The notes under the pieces: model-generated
What the model was told of the DNA's origin: nothing
The model's input: only the letters and a program-made list of their open reading frames with translations
Database searches by the model: none
Translations under genes and position numbers: made by a program
DNA from: Streptomyces sp. NBC_01235
GTDB lineage: Bacteria > Actinomycetota > Actinomycetes > Streptomycetales > Streptomycetaceae
NCBI RefSeq assembly: GCF_035989285.1
Contig: NZ_CP108513.1
Coordinates: 8,246,001-8,310,000 of the forward strand
Direction of reading: 5' to 3'
DNA: 64,000 nt
Part shown: piece after piece, positions 17,504 through 27,100 of the stretch
Layout: each line of letters opens with the position of its first letter
Position numbering within the stretch: position 1 is the stretch's first letter

Positions 17504-17650
17504 TCGTCACGAGCGTCGGCTCGGCCGCCCTGCCGCCCGGTGTGCTGAGCCGCTGCCACGCCTTGGCCTGGTGTCGCCACGTCGTGAACGCCGGCCGCCA
17601 CGGGTTGGCACTGGTCACGATCCGATCGCTGCGGTGTTTCGGATCGCTCC

Positions 17651-18589
17651 TCAGCTGATCCGCCAGGGACGGAGTTTCTCGGGGTTTCGCACCGCCCAGA
17701 TATGCCTGATCCGGTCGCCCGCGATCTCGAACGCGAACACGGTCGCGATGTCGCCGTCCTGCTGCGCCACCAAGCCGGGCAGTCCGTTGACCGTGCACTC
17801 CAGGAACGTCGTGAGGTCGCCCGACACACGCGCGATCTCGGCGTAGGCACGTGCGATCTGCTCACCGCCCACGATCGGCTGCAGGTGGGTGACGGCCAGC
17901 CCGCCGCCGTCGGCGGTCGCGGTGGCGTCGGGGTCGAGCAGGCTGATCAGGGTGTCGATGTCCCTGGCCTCCCACGCCGTTCTGAACTGCCTGACGATGC
18001 CGGCCTGCCCGGCACTCGGGCCCGCCGGGGTCTGCGCGGTGCGGATGCGACGGCGGGCGGACGAGGCCAGTTGGCGGCACGCCGCCGGAGTGCGGCCGAC
18101 GACCTCGGCGATCTCGCCGAAGGGGTAGCGGAAGACGTCGTGCAGGACGAACGCGACGCGCTCGGCCGGGGTCATCGAATCGAGGACGACCAGGAAAGCC
18201 ATCGTCACCGACTCGTCGAGGGTGACCCGATCGGCCGGGTCGATCCCGCCGGCGCCGGAGCGCCCGGTGATCCACTCCGTGGGCTCGGGCAGCGGTTCCG
18301 GGATCCAGTCGCCCACGTACGTCTCCCGCCTCGCCCGCGCCGAGCCGAGCAGGTTCAGGCAGATGCGGCCGGCGACCGTCATCAGCCAGGCGCCGGGCGA
18401 ATCGATGGCCTGCTGCTCCCGTGCGGACATGGCGTACCAGCGGGCGTAGGTCTCCTGCACGACGTCCTCGGCGTCGGCAAGGGACCCGAGGAGTCGATAG
18501 GCGAGGTTGATCAGCCTGCGCCGCTCGCTCATGATCGCGCTGAGGTCCGGATCGCTCTGATCGTCGCCGGGCTCGGCTCTGGTGGTCAT
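17651..18589 (-). CDS. ECF41-type RNA polymerase sigma factor with SnoaL-like C-terminal domain
   Basis: 312 residues. Sigma region 2 (LINLAYRLLGSLADAEDVVQETYARW) and region 4 (MTPAERVAFVLHDVFRYPFGEIAEVVGRTPAACRQL) are followed by a ~110-residue SnoaL-like domain. The DGGG motif (TADGGGLAVTH) and a C-terminal NPEKL (compare NPDKL) mark the ECF41 group. In that group the fused domain, rather than a separate anti-sigma factor, controls activity. The ATG at 18589 is chosen; MSERRRL further in is an alternative. ECF41 genes usually regulate a neighbouring oxidoreductase or decarboxylase. Here the divergent neighbour is a SnoaL-LUD fusion. Confidence 0.88.
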   Translation of the reverse strand: MTTRAEPGDDQSDPDLSAIMSERRRLINLAYRLLGSLADAEDVVQETYARWYAMSAREQQAIDSPGAWLMTVAGRICLNLLGSARARRETYVGDWIPEPLPEPTEWITGRSGAGGIDPADRVTLDESVTMAFLVVLDSMTPAERVAFVLHDVFRYPFGEIAEVVGRTPAACRQLASSARRRIRTAQTPAGPSAGQAGIVRQFRTAWEARDIDTLISLLDPDATATADGGGLAVTHLQPIVGGEQIARAYAEIARVSGDLTTFLECTVNGLPGLVAQQDGDIATVFAFEIAGDRIRHIWAVRNPEKLRPWRIS

Positions 18590-18650
18590 GGTCTGGCCGT
18601 CTCCCTCGCTCGCTTCTGCGCCTCTACCCGTTACGACAGGACAGCGCACC

Positions 18651-18719
18651 GGAATGTGAGGCCGACGCGCCGCCTCACATTCCGAAGGGCTGCTTTGTCG
18701 TACCGGTGAGGACGACAAA
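18651..18719. promoter_or_regulatory. Two perfect palindromes between the ECF41 gene and its divergent neighbour
   Basis: GGAATGTGAGGC (18651-18662) is repeated inverted as GCCTCACATTCC (18672-18683), 12-base perfect arms. TTTGTCGT (18694-18701) is repeated inverted as ACGACAAA (18712-18719), 8-base perfect arms. Both sit in the 151-base intergenic region and could be operators or, for the first, a hairpin in the 5' leader. TTTGTCGT might also serve as an ECF-type -35 element. Confidence 0.6.
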
Positions 18720-18740
18720 CAAGACGGAGAGAGGATTCCG

Positions 18741-19841
18741 ATGAACGACTTCCAGGCCATCGCGGACCGCGTCGAGATCGAGGCACTGCGCGGCGAGTTC
18801 ACCGACGCGGCGATGATGCGCGACCGACCCCGCCTGGCGTCGCTGTTCACACCGGACGGTGCCCTGCGCATGCCCAACATCCCCGCCGAGCAGGTCGGCC
18901 GCGAGGAGATCCGTGCCGGGGGCGAGCGGCTGCAGAGCCAGTGGGACTTCTTCGTACAGACCACACACCCCGGCACGATCCTGCTCGACGGCGACACCGC
19001 GACCGGCCGCGCCTACATCCAAGAACTCGCGCGCACCCTCGACGGACGCCAGGGTCTGAACTACGCCGTCTACCACGACCGCTACCAGCGCACCGCGGAG
19101 GGCTGGAAGTTCGCCGAGCGGGTGTACGAGGTCAGGTACCTCGACACCTCCCCGCTGGCGGGCACGGCGCCCCACGCGGCGCAGGGCTCCGGGACCAACC
19201 CGGCAGACGCCACGGCCGCCCCGGCTCCGGCCGCATCCTTCGCCGACCCGGCATCGGCCGAACGACTGGAGCGGGTAGCCGCCGCGCTGCGTGCCAACGG
19301 CTTCGCCGCCGAGATCCTCGACGACGCCGCGGCCGCGCGCGCCCGCATCAAGGACCTGGTCCCCGAGGGCGCCGGCGTGCTCACCGGAGCCAGCGAGACC
19401 CTCCGGCTGTCCGGCATCGACGAGGACATCAACGCCGGCGGTCGGTACGACGCCATCAGGCCGCGCGTCCTGGCCATCGACCGGGCCACCGGCGCCGACG
19501 AGATCCGAAAGCTGGTCGCCGGCCCCGAATTCGTCGTCAACAGCGTCGCCGCGGTCACCGAGACCGGCTCGCTCGTCCTTGCCTCGGGCAGCGGCAGCCA
19601 ACTCCCTGCCAACGCCGGCGGCGCCGCCCACGCGGTCTGGATCGTCGGAGCGCAGAAGGTGGTGCCTGACCTGAGCACAGCGCTGCGCCGCGTCGAGGAG
19701 CACGCCCTCCCGCTGGAGAACGCCCGCGCCCAGGCGGTGTACGGGATGCCCAGCGCCGTCAACCGCCTGCTCATCCTCAACGCGGAACCCCGCCCAGGGC
19801 GCGGCACCGTGCTGCTTCTCCGAGAGGCCATCGGATACTGA
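18741..19841 (+). CDS. SnoaL-like / LUD (lactate-utilisation C) domain fusion protein
   Basis: 366 residues. Residues 1-135 are a nuclear-transport-factor-2/SnoaL-like domain (IADRVEIEALRGEFTDAAMMRDRPRLASLFTPDGALRMPN, then the YAVYHDRYQRTAEGWKFAERVYEVRYLD end). An Ala/Pro-rich linker (about 140-170) leads into a LUD domain (about 175-366), with GAGVLTGASETLRLSGI, NSVAAVTETGSLVLASG and VWIVGAQKVV, as in LutC/YkgG proteins. Each domain is common, but the fusion is not one I know by name. The ATG follows GGAGAGAGGA. It is divergent from the ECF41 sigma factor, which carries a SnoaL-like domain too, so it is probably a target of that sigma. The substrate is unknown. Confidence 0.75.
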   Translation: MNDFQAIADRVEIEALRGEFTDAAMMRDRPRLASLFTPDGALRMPNIPAEQVGREEIRAGGERLQSQWDFFVQTTHPGTILLDGDTATGRAYIQELARTLDGRQGLNYAVYHDRYQRTAEGWKFAERVYEVRYLDTSPLAGTAPHAAQGSGTNPADATAAPAPAASFADPASAERLERVAAALRANGFAAEILDDAAAARARIKDLVPEGAGVLTGASETLRLSGIDEDINAGGRYDAIRPRVLAIDRATGADEIRKLVAGPEFVVNSVAAVTETGSLVLASGSGSQLPANAGGAAHAVWIVGAQKVVPDLSTALRRVEEHALPLENARAQAVYGMPSAVNRLLILNAEPRPGRGTVLLLREAIGY

Positions 19842-20254
19842 CCCGGCTGGTGCCGTGACAGGCGACGTTCGCCCCGTCGCGACGCCAGGCACGCTCCCCC
19901 ACTGCCTCAAAGGCGTGGGAGGTGCCCCCACTCGCCGCACCGGCCGAAGACCCAGGTACAGGTACGTCCAGTACGAGGGCCTTCGGCCGGCACTCCCCCA
20001 GCCTTCGGCCGGGGGGACCCCCAGCGCACGCACCGGACGCCGCTCCTTCACGGGCAAACGCTGCCTGTCACGGCACAAGGCCTGGATGATGCACAGCCTG
20101 GCTCGCCTGCCCGTCACCTCGCCCCGGACCGCTGGACGAGACGTGGGAGGAGATCGTCGAGGTCCTGTTCCGGCCGGTGCCGGAGGAGACGGCCCGGCCT
20201 GTTCCTGGCCGCCGGAACCACGCAGCGGGCTCACGAGAGCGCCGACCGGGGTTG
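19842..20254. other. Gene-free convergent region with two strong hairpins
   Basis: Between two convergent genes. Bases 19894-19922 (CTCCCCCACTGCCT...AGGCGTGGGAG) and 19993-20016 (CTCCCCC...GGGGGG around GCCTTCGGCC) form stable hairpins. They are of the kind scattered in Streptomyces intergenic DNA and may act as terminators. Nothing else coding is recognisable. Confidence 0.5.
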
Positions 20255-20737
20255 TCAGCCCTGCCAGGTGAGGAAGCCTCCTACGAGTGTTCCGTAGGCG
20301 AGGTGCGCGGCGAGTGTGACGGTGGGCGTGCTGGGGCCGTAGTTGAGCATGAGGAATCCGGGTGGTTCGAGCAGGGCCACCTCGGGGGCGCTGGTCTGGG
20401 ATGTGCCCATGCGGGGATGGACGAGGGGCAGCAGGATGTTGACCAGTGCGGTGGCGGCGAAGAGCCCGTGGAGGAGGCCGAAGACACATCCCAGCCACCA
20501 GCTGCTGTAGCCGATGGCGGCGAAGACCGCGTAGTAGAGCAGGGCGAAGATCAAGCCGTTGATGAAGTGCGCGCCGTAGCCGAGGGCTTTTGCGCGGGTC
20601 CGGTCGCTGGTGAAGGCGGTGCCGAGCAGGAACGGCAGGTCGATGCGGGTGAGGTTGAAGGCGTTGGCCGCGCGCAGGCCGGTGGTCAGCACCAGGGTGC
20701 CGACGAAACCGCCCGCCAGGGCCGCCCAGACGCTCAT
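20255..20737 (-). CDS. Small integral membrane protein of unknown function
   Basis: 160 residues with about four hydrophobic helices: AALAGGFVGTLVLTTGLRAA, FINGLIFALLYYAVFAAIGY, WWLGCVFGLLHGLFAATALVNILL, and LAAHLAYGTLVGGFLTW at the end. Conserved-looking polar positions (HFIN, GLLHG, LVHPRMG) lie near helix ends. The ATG overlaps the TGA of the GH15 gene (ATGA), so it is co-translated with it. I do not recognise the family. A role linked to the GH15 enzyme or to the DUF2231 membrane protein in the same operon is only contextual. Confidence 0.6.
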   Translation of the reverse strand: MSVWAALAGGFVGTLVLTTGLRAANAFNLTRIDLPFLLGTAFTSDRTRAKALGYGAHFINGLIFALLYYAVFAAIGYSSWWLGCVFGLLHGLFAATALVNILLPLVHPRMGTSQTSAPEVALLEPPGFLMLNYGPSTPTVTLAAHLAYGTLVGGFLTWQG

Positions 20738-22623
20738 CGCGTGGCCGCCCCGATCGCGCAGGCGGCGCTGATCAGGGCCAGGTGGGACAGGCCCTGGGGC
20801 AGGTTGCCGAGGAACGCGCCGGTCGTCGGGTCGACTTCCTCGCTGTAGAGGCCGACGTCGTTGCCGAGCGCCACGAGCTGGTCCATGAGGGACACGGCTT
20901 CGTCGGCGCGACCGCATCGGGCGAGGGCTTCGGCGAGCCAGAAGGAACAGGCGAGGAAGGCGCCCTCGCCGCCGGGGACGCCGTCGGCGCCGAGGTAGCG
21001 GTTGACGTAGGGGCCGTCCTGCAATGCCTGCTGGACGGCGGCGAGGGTTGCGCGCATGCGCGGGTCGCCGGGCGGACGGTAGCCGTGCAGCAGCCCGAGC
21101 AGCAGACTGGCATCCACGTCGCTGCCGCCGGCGGAGCGCACGTAGCTGTTCAGCCGCGAAGAGAAGCAGCGGTCTTCGACGAACTCGGCGATGGCCCCTC
21201 GCGCGCGGCGCCACCGGGCCGCTCGCCGGTCCGGGATCAGCTGCCGGCCGGCCAGGTCGAGGGCGCGGTCAAGGGCGATCCAGCACATCATCTTGGACTG
21301 GGTGAAGTGTTCGGGGGCGCTGCGCACTTCCCAGATGCCCGCGTCCGGTTTCTGCCAGACGGCGCAGACGAAGTCGGCGGTCTCGGCCAGTCGGCGGGCG
21401 ATGTCGGCGTCGAGCCGGTGGCCGGCGGCGGTGTACAGCCAGGCGGTCTGCAGCAGTTCGCCGTAGGTGTCCAGCTGGAGCTGTTCGGCTGCGGCATTGC
21501 CGACGCGTACGGGCGCCGAGCCGAGGTAGCCCGAAAGGGGCAGGATCTTCTCGGGTGCGCGGGCGCCGCCGTCGAGGCGGTACAGGACGTGCAGGCGGGG
21601 GTGCGTGAGCTGGGAGGCGTGCATCAGCCACCAGAAGTAGCCGGTCGCTTCCGGCGCGCAGCCCAGCTTGAGGAAGGCGTTCAGGGTGAAGGCGGAGTCG
21701 CGGACCCAGCTGAAGCGGTAGTCCCAGTTGCGTTCCCCGCCGAGCTCCTCGGGCAGTGAGCAGGTCGCGGCGGCGGCGACCGCGGCGGAGGGGGCGAAGA
21801 CCAGGAGCTTGAGGGCGAGGGCGCTGCGCAGCACCGCCTCGCGCCAAGGGCCCTGGTAGCTGCGGTCGTCCGTCCAGTGCCGCCAGGTGACGATGGTGTG
21901 ATCCAGGCGCGCCTCGCACTCGGCGCGCGTGGGCAGAACCAGCGGCTCTTGATGCGCGTACGGCAGCGAGAGCAGAGCCCGGGCGCCGGCCTCGGCGTGG
22001 AAGCCGGACGCGACGGCAGCGGAGGAGTGCTGTGGCTCTCCCGCGTTCCAGGCGCAGACCGCGACCGCCTCAGGACCGGAAGTGATGACGGGAACGCCCG
22101 CACGATGTGTCGGGTGCGGGGCGTGGGCGCCGTAGCCGAAGCGCGGCTGGACGCTCCAGCGCATGGGAACGCTGCCCGCCAGGCCCTCGATCCGCCGGAC
22201 CAGCTCCCGGCCGGGCGCCAGGGTGTGCGGGGTGGCCATGGTCAGCGCGTCGGTCACCCGAACCGTGCCGCCCGCGGTGGTGAACGTGGTCTCCAGCACG
22301 TTGGTGCCGGGCAGATAGCGGCGGGCGGCGGTGCAGGGCACGTCGGGCTGGAGGAGGAACCTGCCGCCGCGGACGGGGTCGAGGACGGCGGCGAACAGGG
22401 TCGGCGAGTCCAGGTCCGGCCAGGCCAGCCAGTCCACCGAGCCGTCCCGGGCGACGAGCGCGACGCAGCGGCCGTCCCCGATCACCGCGTAGTCCCGCAG
22501 CTCCGCGTACCCGTCCACCCTCGTCGGCAGGGCGGCCGTGACGTCGGGCAAGCCCGTCCGCCGGTCCCGGAGCTGGTCCGGCACCGGCGACGAAGGGCCC
22601 GGCCCGGACGGTGTGGCACTCAC
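20734..22623 (-). CDS. Glycoside hydrolase family 15 protein (glucoamylase/trehalase type)
   Basis: 629 residues. After a Pro/Ser-rich lead comes the GH15 N-terminal beta domain (YAELRDYAVIGDGRCVALVARDGSVDWLAWPDLDSPTLFAAVLDP). The (alpha/alpha)6 barrel follows, with LPEELGGERNWDYRFSWVRDSAFTLNAFLKLG, a MMCWIALDRALDLA segment and the NLPQGLSHLALI end. Actinomycete relatives include trehalases as well as glucoamylases, so the substrate (trehalose, maltodextrin or similar) is open. No signal peptide is visible, so it is cytoplasmic. The GTG at 22623 (GGGAG eight bases before it) is preferred over an ATG at 22794, whose extra 57 codons look unrelated. It is translationally coupled to the membrane protein that follows. 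Confidence 0.9.
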   Translation of the reverse strand: MSATPSGPGPSSPVPDQLRDRRTGLPDVTAALPTRVDGYAELRDYAVIGDGRCVALVARDGSVDWLAWPDLDSPTLFAAVLDPVRGGRFLLQPDVPCTAARRYLPGTNVLETTFTTAGGTVRVTDALTMATPHTLAPGRELVRRIEGLAGSVPMRWSVQPRFGYGAHAPHPTHRAGVPVITSGPEAVAVCAWNAGEPQHSSAAVASGFHAEAGARALLSLPYAHQEPLVLPTRAECEARLDHTIVTWRHWTDDRSYQGPWREAVLRSALALKLLVFAPSAAVAAAATCSLPEELGGERNWDYRFSWVRDSAFTLNAFLKLGCAPEATGYFWWLMHASQLTHPRLHVLYRLDGGARAPEKILPLSGYLGSAPVRVGNAAAEQLQLDTYGELLQTAWLYTAAGHRLDADIARRLAETADFVCAVWQKPDAGIWEVRSAPEHFTQSKMMCWIALDRALDLAGRQLIPDRRAARWRRARGAIAEFVEDRCFSSRLNSYVRSAGGSDVDASLLLGLLHGYRPPGDPRMRATLAAVQQALQDGPYVNRYLGADGVPGGEGAFLACSFWLAEALARCGRADEAVSLMDQLVALGNDVGLYSEEVDPTTGAFLGNLPQGLSHLALISAACAIGAATR

Positions 22624-22815
22624 CTGAGGGCTCCCTTTCCCGGTCCGGCACGGTGGTGAGGAGGAGTGGGCCAGGGGTGCGCGTTGTCGGCCGGCACGCC
22701 CGGTGCACGACCTTGCCGACCGGCCGGTCCGAAGCAGTGCCGTTGCGATTCCGGCAAGCCGTTGTTCAGCGGACGGCCCGTGGGGTCCGTTCATGGGCGG
22801 CCTGGCCGCATCCCC

Positions 22816-23340
22816 TCAGGCCGCGTGGGAGCCACGGTGCAGATGGATCGGCTGAGCCTGCTGCACTGCCTGTTCATCGCTTTCCTGCAGTGGAGTGAGC
22901 CGGATACCGGCGTGGTAGTCCTGGACCAGCGTCCAGCCCAGGAAACCGGCGCCGAGCGTGCAGGCGAGTCCCGCGGACGACAGTGCCAGTCCCGGCGTGA
23001 CGCCGGTCGCAGGGCCGTCCCAATGCGTGGCGTAGACGCCGAGGCTGGCGCCGAAGAGGCCCAGGGCGGCGACGTTGAGAACGCCGTGGGCGACGCCGAC
23101 GGTCTTGGCCGCCGAACGGCGGGGAATGCCGAACGCCAGGTCGATGATGCCCGGCAGGGCTGCCAGCAGTGCCGTGCCGACTCCGGCGATATTGAGGGCG
23201 ATGGCCAGGTTGAGCCAGAACTGCTGCCCGTTGGCCGCGTAGACGGCGAAACCCACCAAAGTGCCCGTGTAGCAGGCCACGGGATAGCCGATGAGCATGG
23301 GATGGATGGGATGACCCGCGATGGTCACCTTGCTGTACAT
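22816..23340 (-). CDS. DUF2231 family membrane protein
   Basis: 174 residues. It opens with VTIAGHPIHPMLIGYPVACY, the His-Pro-Met pattern typical of DUF2231. Four hydrophobic helices follow (about 15-35, 42-65, 80-105, 118-140), and the tail is polar and His-rich (IHLHRGSHAA). GGGAGG lies four bases before the ATG. It is the first gene of a minus-strand operon with GH15 and the small membrane protein, with a 192-base gap. DUF2231 proteins have no settled role; some are thought to be redox- or heme-linked membrane proteins. Confidence 0.85.
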   Translation of the reverse strand: MYSKVTIAGHPIHPMLIGYPVACYTGTLVGFAVYAANGQQFWLNLAIALNIAGVGTALLAALPGIIDLAFGIPRRSAAKTVGVAHGVLNVAALGLFGASLGVYATHWDGPATGVTPGLALSSAGLACTLGAGFLGWTLVQDYHAGIRLTPLQESDEQAVQQAQPIHLHRGSHAA

Positions 23341-23480
23341 GGCACCTCCCGAGGGACGAGGCCAGTCCTTTCCAGCCTCACCCTCCATGGACGGGAGTGC
23401 CAGCCGGGGGAGTGGAGCCTGCGGGGTGGCGCAGCCCGGGACGGCATGACAGCGCGGGCCCTGTGTGGAAGGCCGAGTGA

Positions 23481-23570
23481 TCCCAGAGGTGCCGTCGCAC
23501 CCCTTCCAGACCCGCATTCATGCAGGTCAAATGGGGCACGGCGGCACTCCCCCTCGGATGTCCCGGAAGA
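23481..23570 (+). repeat. Left copy of imperfect direct repeat flanking the RHS island
   Basis: This 90-base segment matches 35917-36015 in the same orientation. The first 49 positions align without gaps with 38 identities by my count, including TTCATGCAGGTCA unbroken (23517-23529). The end GATGTCCCGGAAGA is also shared. In the right copy those last bases are the 3' end of the MurA-like gene. It could be an old attachment-site scar. Confidence 0.6.
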
Positions 23571-24171
23571 GACCGGCGGAAGGCGTGACCTGCCCCGATG
23601 GGTGGGCGTTCGTGACCTGCGCGAATGACCTTTCGGGTGTTTCATGCCCGTGCCCGTTGATGCAGCCGGAAGTCCCAGAAAGGTCCCGGGGGAATCCCAG
23701 TGCCGGCGGACACTCTTTCCGCCTTGTGCGGGCTGTGCGGCGCGGTTGACCGCGGCCTTGCGACGATTAGGCGCGATGTTGGCAGGGTGCTGTGGGCGTC
23801 ACGCACTCACGGAGTCAGGTGGGCCGCATTCGGGGTCACCCGGAGCCGTCCGACGAAGGGGCGAGGGCAAGGCTGTGGTCGACCGGGCCCAGGCCCGGTC
23901 CGCCCAGGCGGGACCCTCGCTCAGACCCACGCCCAGCGGGAAGTCCTGGCCGCCCGGACCGAGTTGGCCCGGCGTCAGGCCCGGCCGCGCCAACAGCAGT
24001 TGGTCGCCGGGATCGTGAGGCCCGCCGACGACTGGGCATACACAAGCGGAGGCAACAGCCCCATTTGAAACGTTTGTTGCACCTGGGTCAAGAGTTGGCG
24101 AAAAATGTAAGTAACTACTGCGCCAACTTTAACCCCACGTATAGATAGTGCGCGTAAGCGGTCAATAAGTG
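23571..24171. other. Gene-free lead into the island; AT-rich promoter region with inverted repeat
   Basis: No clear gene. Around 23890-24020 there is a short coiled-coil-like reading frame (AQREVLAARTELARRQ) that may be a gene fragment. From 24060 the DNA turns unusually AT-rich for this genome, and AGTTGGCG (24093-24100) and CGCCAACT (24121-24128) form a perfect inverted repeat around AAAAATGTAAGTAACTACTG. This is probably the promoter/operator of the LamG gene. Confidence 0.45.
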
Positions 24172-27100
24172 ATGCTGGGGTGGGGGAAGTTGAGACAAGG
24201 ACATCACGTCAGACAAACGGCTACGGGATCGGCACGGGGTCTACTGGCTGCACTGGTCGCCACGGCGACAGCCGTACTGACCGCACTGCCTTCCCTGACC
24301 GCCCCGGCGGCCGCGGCGGAACCGGCCGCCGGCCCCTCCGCAGGGCAGCGGGCGCTGGCCGAGGCGAAGGAATCCGGCCGCCGGGTGGAAGTGGCCGGTG
24401 AGCGCACGGAGCGCACGACGGTCTTCGCCAACCCCGACGGATACACCTTCACCCTGGAGGAATCCTCGATTCCGGTACGGGTGGCGAAGCCGGGCGGAGG
24501 CTGGCAGCAGCCCGACGCGACCCTGGTACGGCGTGCGGACGGGTCCGTGGGCCCGAAGGCCGCCGCGGTACGGATGAACTTCTCCAGCGGCGGCAGCAGC
24601 GAACCGCTCGTCTCGATCAGCGAGCACGGCAGGTCGCTCTCCCTCGACTGGCCCGGGAGGCTCCCCCAACCCCAGCTCAACGGGGCGAGTGCGCTGTACG
24701 CCGAGGTGCTCCCGGACGTGGACCTCAAGGTGACCGCCACCGTCGAGGGCTTCCAGCACGTCCTGGTCGTCAAGACCCCCAAGGCGGCGGCCAACAAGGC
24801 ACTGAAGCAGCTCGACTTCGGCATGCACAGCACCGGGCTGACGGTCCGCAGGACCCCGTCCGGCGCGCTGGCCGCCGTCGATGAGGCCGGTCAGACCGTG
24901 TTCCGCGCGCCCACGGCGCAGATGTGGAACTCGGCGGGCCGTGCCGTCGCCGCCGGGCACCGCGCGGCCCAGCGGCTCGCGGACTCCGCACAGGCGCCGG
25001 TACCGGCCGACCCGGAGGAGGCGGCCCCCTCGGGCTCCGGCCTCGAACCCGGCCAGGGTGACAAGGTCGCCCTGATGCAGGTGCGGGTCTCCAAGAACGC
25101 CGTCTCGGTGGTGCCGGATGCCTCCCTGCTCTCCACCACCCCGGCGGCGGACTTCCCGCTCTTCATCGACCCGACCGTGACCTGGGGAGAGTCGGAGCGC
25201 ACCCTGCTGCGCAGCGACGGCTACGAGGACTACGCCTGGGGCAACGGCGACGACGACCTCGGCAAGGGCGCCGGACACTGCTCCTCCTGGAGCGGGTACT
25301 ACTGCGGGCCCGGCTACACCCAGCGGCTGTACTTCGAGTTCTCGCCGAGCAGCCTGAAGGGCAAGCAGGTCCTGGACGCGACGTTCCGGGTCACCGAGCC
25401 CTGGGCCTTCCAGTGCGACCCGCGCTGGGTGGACCTCGTACGGACGAACAACATCTCCTCGTCCACCACCTGGTCCTCGCGGCCCAAGGAGCTGGACTGG
25501 ATGGGGGACCGGTATGTCTCGGCGGGCCGCGGCTCGCTGTGCGACCCGGACTCCCCGGACGCCCCGATCGAGTTCAACGACAACCCGGAGGAGACGAACG
25601 AGAACCTGACGCCGACGGTGAAGGACTTCGCCGCGGGCAAGTTCTCCCGGCTGACCCTGGAGATCCGGGCCCACGACGAGTCCGACACCGCCGCCTGGAA
25701 GCGCTTCCGCAACGACGCGGTGCTGGCCGTGGACTTCGTCGGCCTGCCCGACACCCCGACCTCGGTCGGGCTGGTGACCGGCACCGGCACGGTGTGCGCG
25801 AGGACCGAGTCCGACCCGGCGGTCGTCTCGGATCCGACGCCCTCGCTGACGGCGACCCCGCAGACCAAGTCGGGAGGTGAGAGCGGCGCCCAACTGCGGG
25901 TCGCCTTCGACCTCGACCAGAAGAACACCGACGGCACCTGGGCCGACACGACCGCAGGCAACGGCGACGAGCGGCCCTCCACCGGCTATGTCGGGGACGG
26001 AGTGAAGCAGTCGATCTCCTGGTCGACGCTGACCGAGGGCAAGCTGTACCGCTACCGGGCCTGGGTGCGCTCGTACTACAACAGCGGCAAGAGCTACCTC
26101 TCCGGTCCCTCGAACGCCTCGACGACCGGCTGGTGCTACTTCAAGGTCGACCCGACCGCACCGAAGGCACCCAAGATCACCTTCGGCAGCCCGTACAGCA
26201 GCTGCACCCCCAACGCCTGTGCGGCCGCCGGCGGTCCCGGCGTCAAGGGGACCTGGACCTTCGCCCCGGCCACCGGTGACACCAACAACGTCTCCTACCA
26301 GTACACCCTGTCCTCCTGGACCACCTGGCCCACCGCGAGCGGCGCGAGCCCCTCGGTGTCCATCACGCCCGACGCGTCCGGCACCTACACGCTGTTCGTA
26401 CGGGCGAAGGACAACGTCGGCCGGTACGGGGCGTGGAGCGCGGTGGACTTCCTGGTCGCCGCCGGCTCCGGACCGGTGGCCAGGTACCACTTCGACGAGG
26501 CCGGCGGGGTTGCGGCCGACACCGCCACGGCGGGCACGACCCGGCACCCCGCGACGCTCTCCGCCGCCGGAGCGGTACGCGACGACCGCGGACGCCGAGG
26601 CCTGATCACCCATGACGCCACCGGGCAGCCGCTGGCCACCCCGGTCACCGACAAGGGGCTGGCGCTCGACGGCAGTGCCGGCTCCGCGTCCACGACGGGC
26701 CCGGTCCTGGAGACCAGGTCCTCGTACACGGTCTCGGCCTGGGCCTGGGTGGACCCGTCCTCGACGAAGACGGTGTCGCTCCTCAGCCAGACTCCGTCCA
26801 CGGCCAGCCCGTGGACCAAGAAGTACAGCCCGTTCGTCATCTCCTACGGCGGCAAGTGGAGCGTGCGGGTCTTCTCCACGGAAGGCACCTTCTCCCGGGA
26901 AGCCGAGTCGCCGTTCGCATCGCCGAAGGGCGTCTGGACCCATGTGGCGGGCGTGTACGACGCGACCGCCAAGAAGGTCTACCTGTATGTGAACGGCAAG
27001 CAGGTGGCCTCGGCGGACGCCGGCACACCCTGGTCGGCCGACGGCAGCATGGAGATCGGCCGGGTGATGTACGGGGACAGCTACCTGGACACCTTCAAGG

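Noticed and set aside
17140..17658. Open frame with PEPV/PESV repeats, and minus-strand frames with HGFR or GTGSGTDS repeats
   Set aside because: All frames are open only because the array unit is 12 bases; flanks lack coding character, ribosome sites and family matches.
23571..24068. Open frames left of the LamG gene as possible mobilisation or integrase genes
   Set aside because: No catalytic motif of a tyrosine or serine recombinase or relaxase is visible, and no start with a ribosome site.
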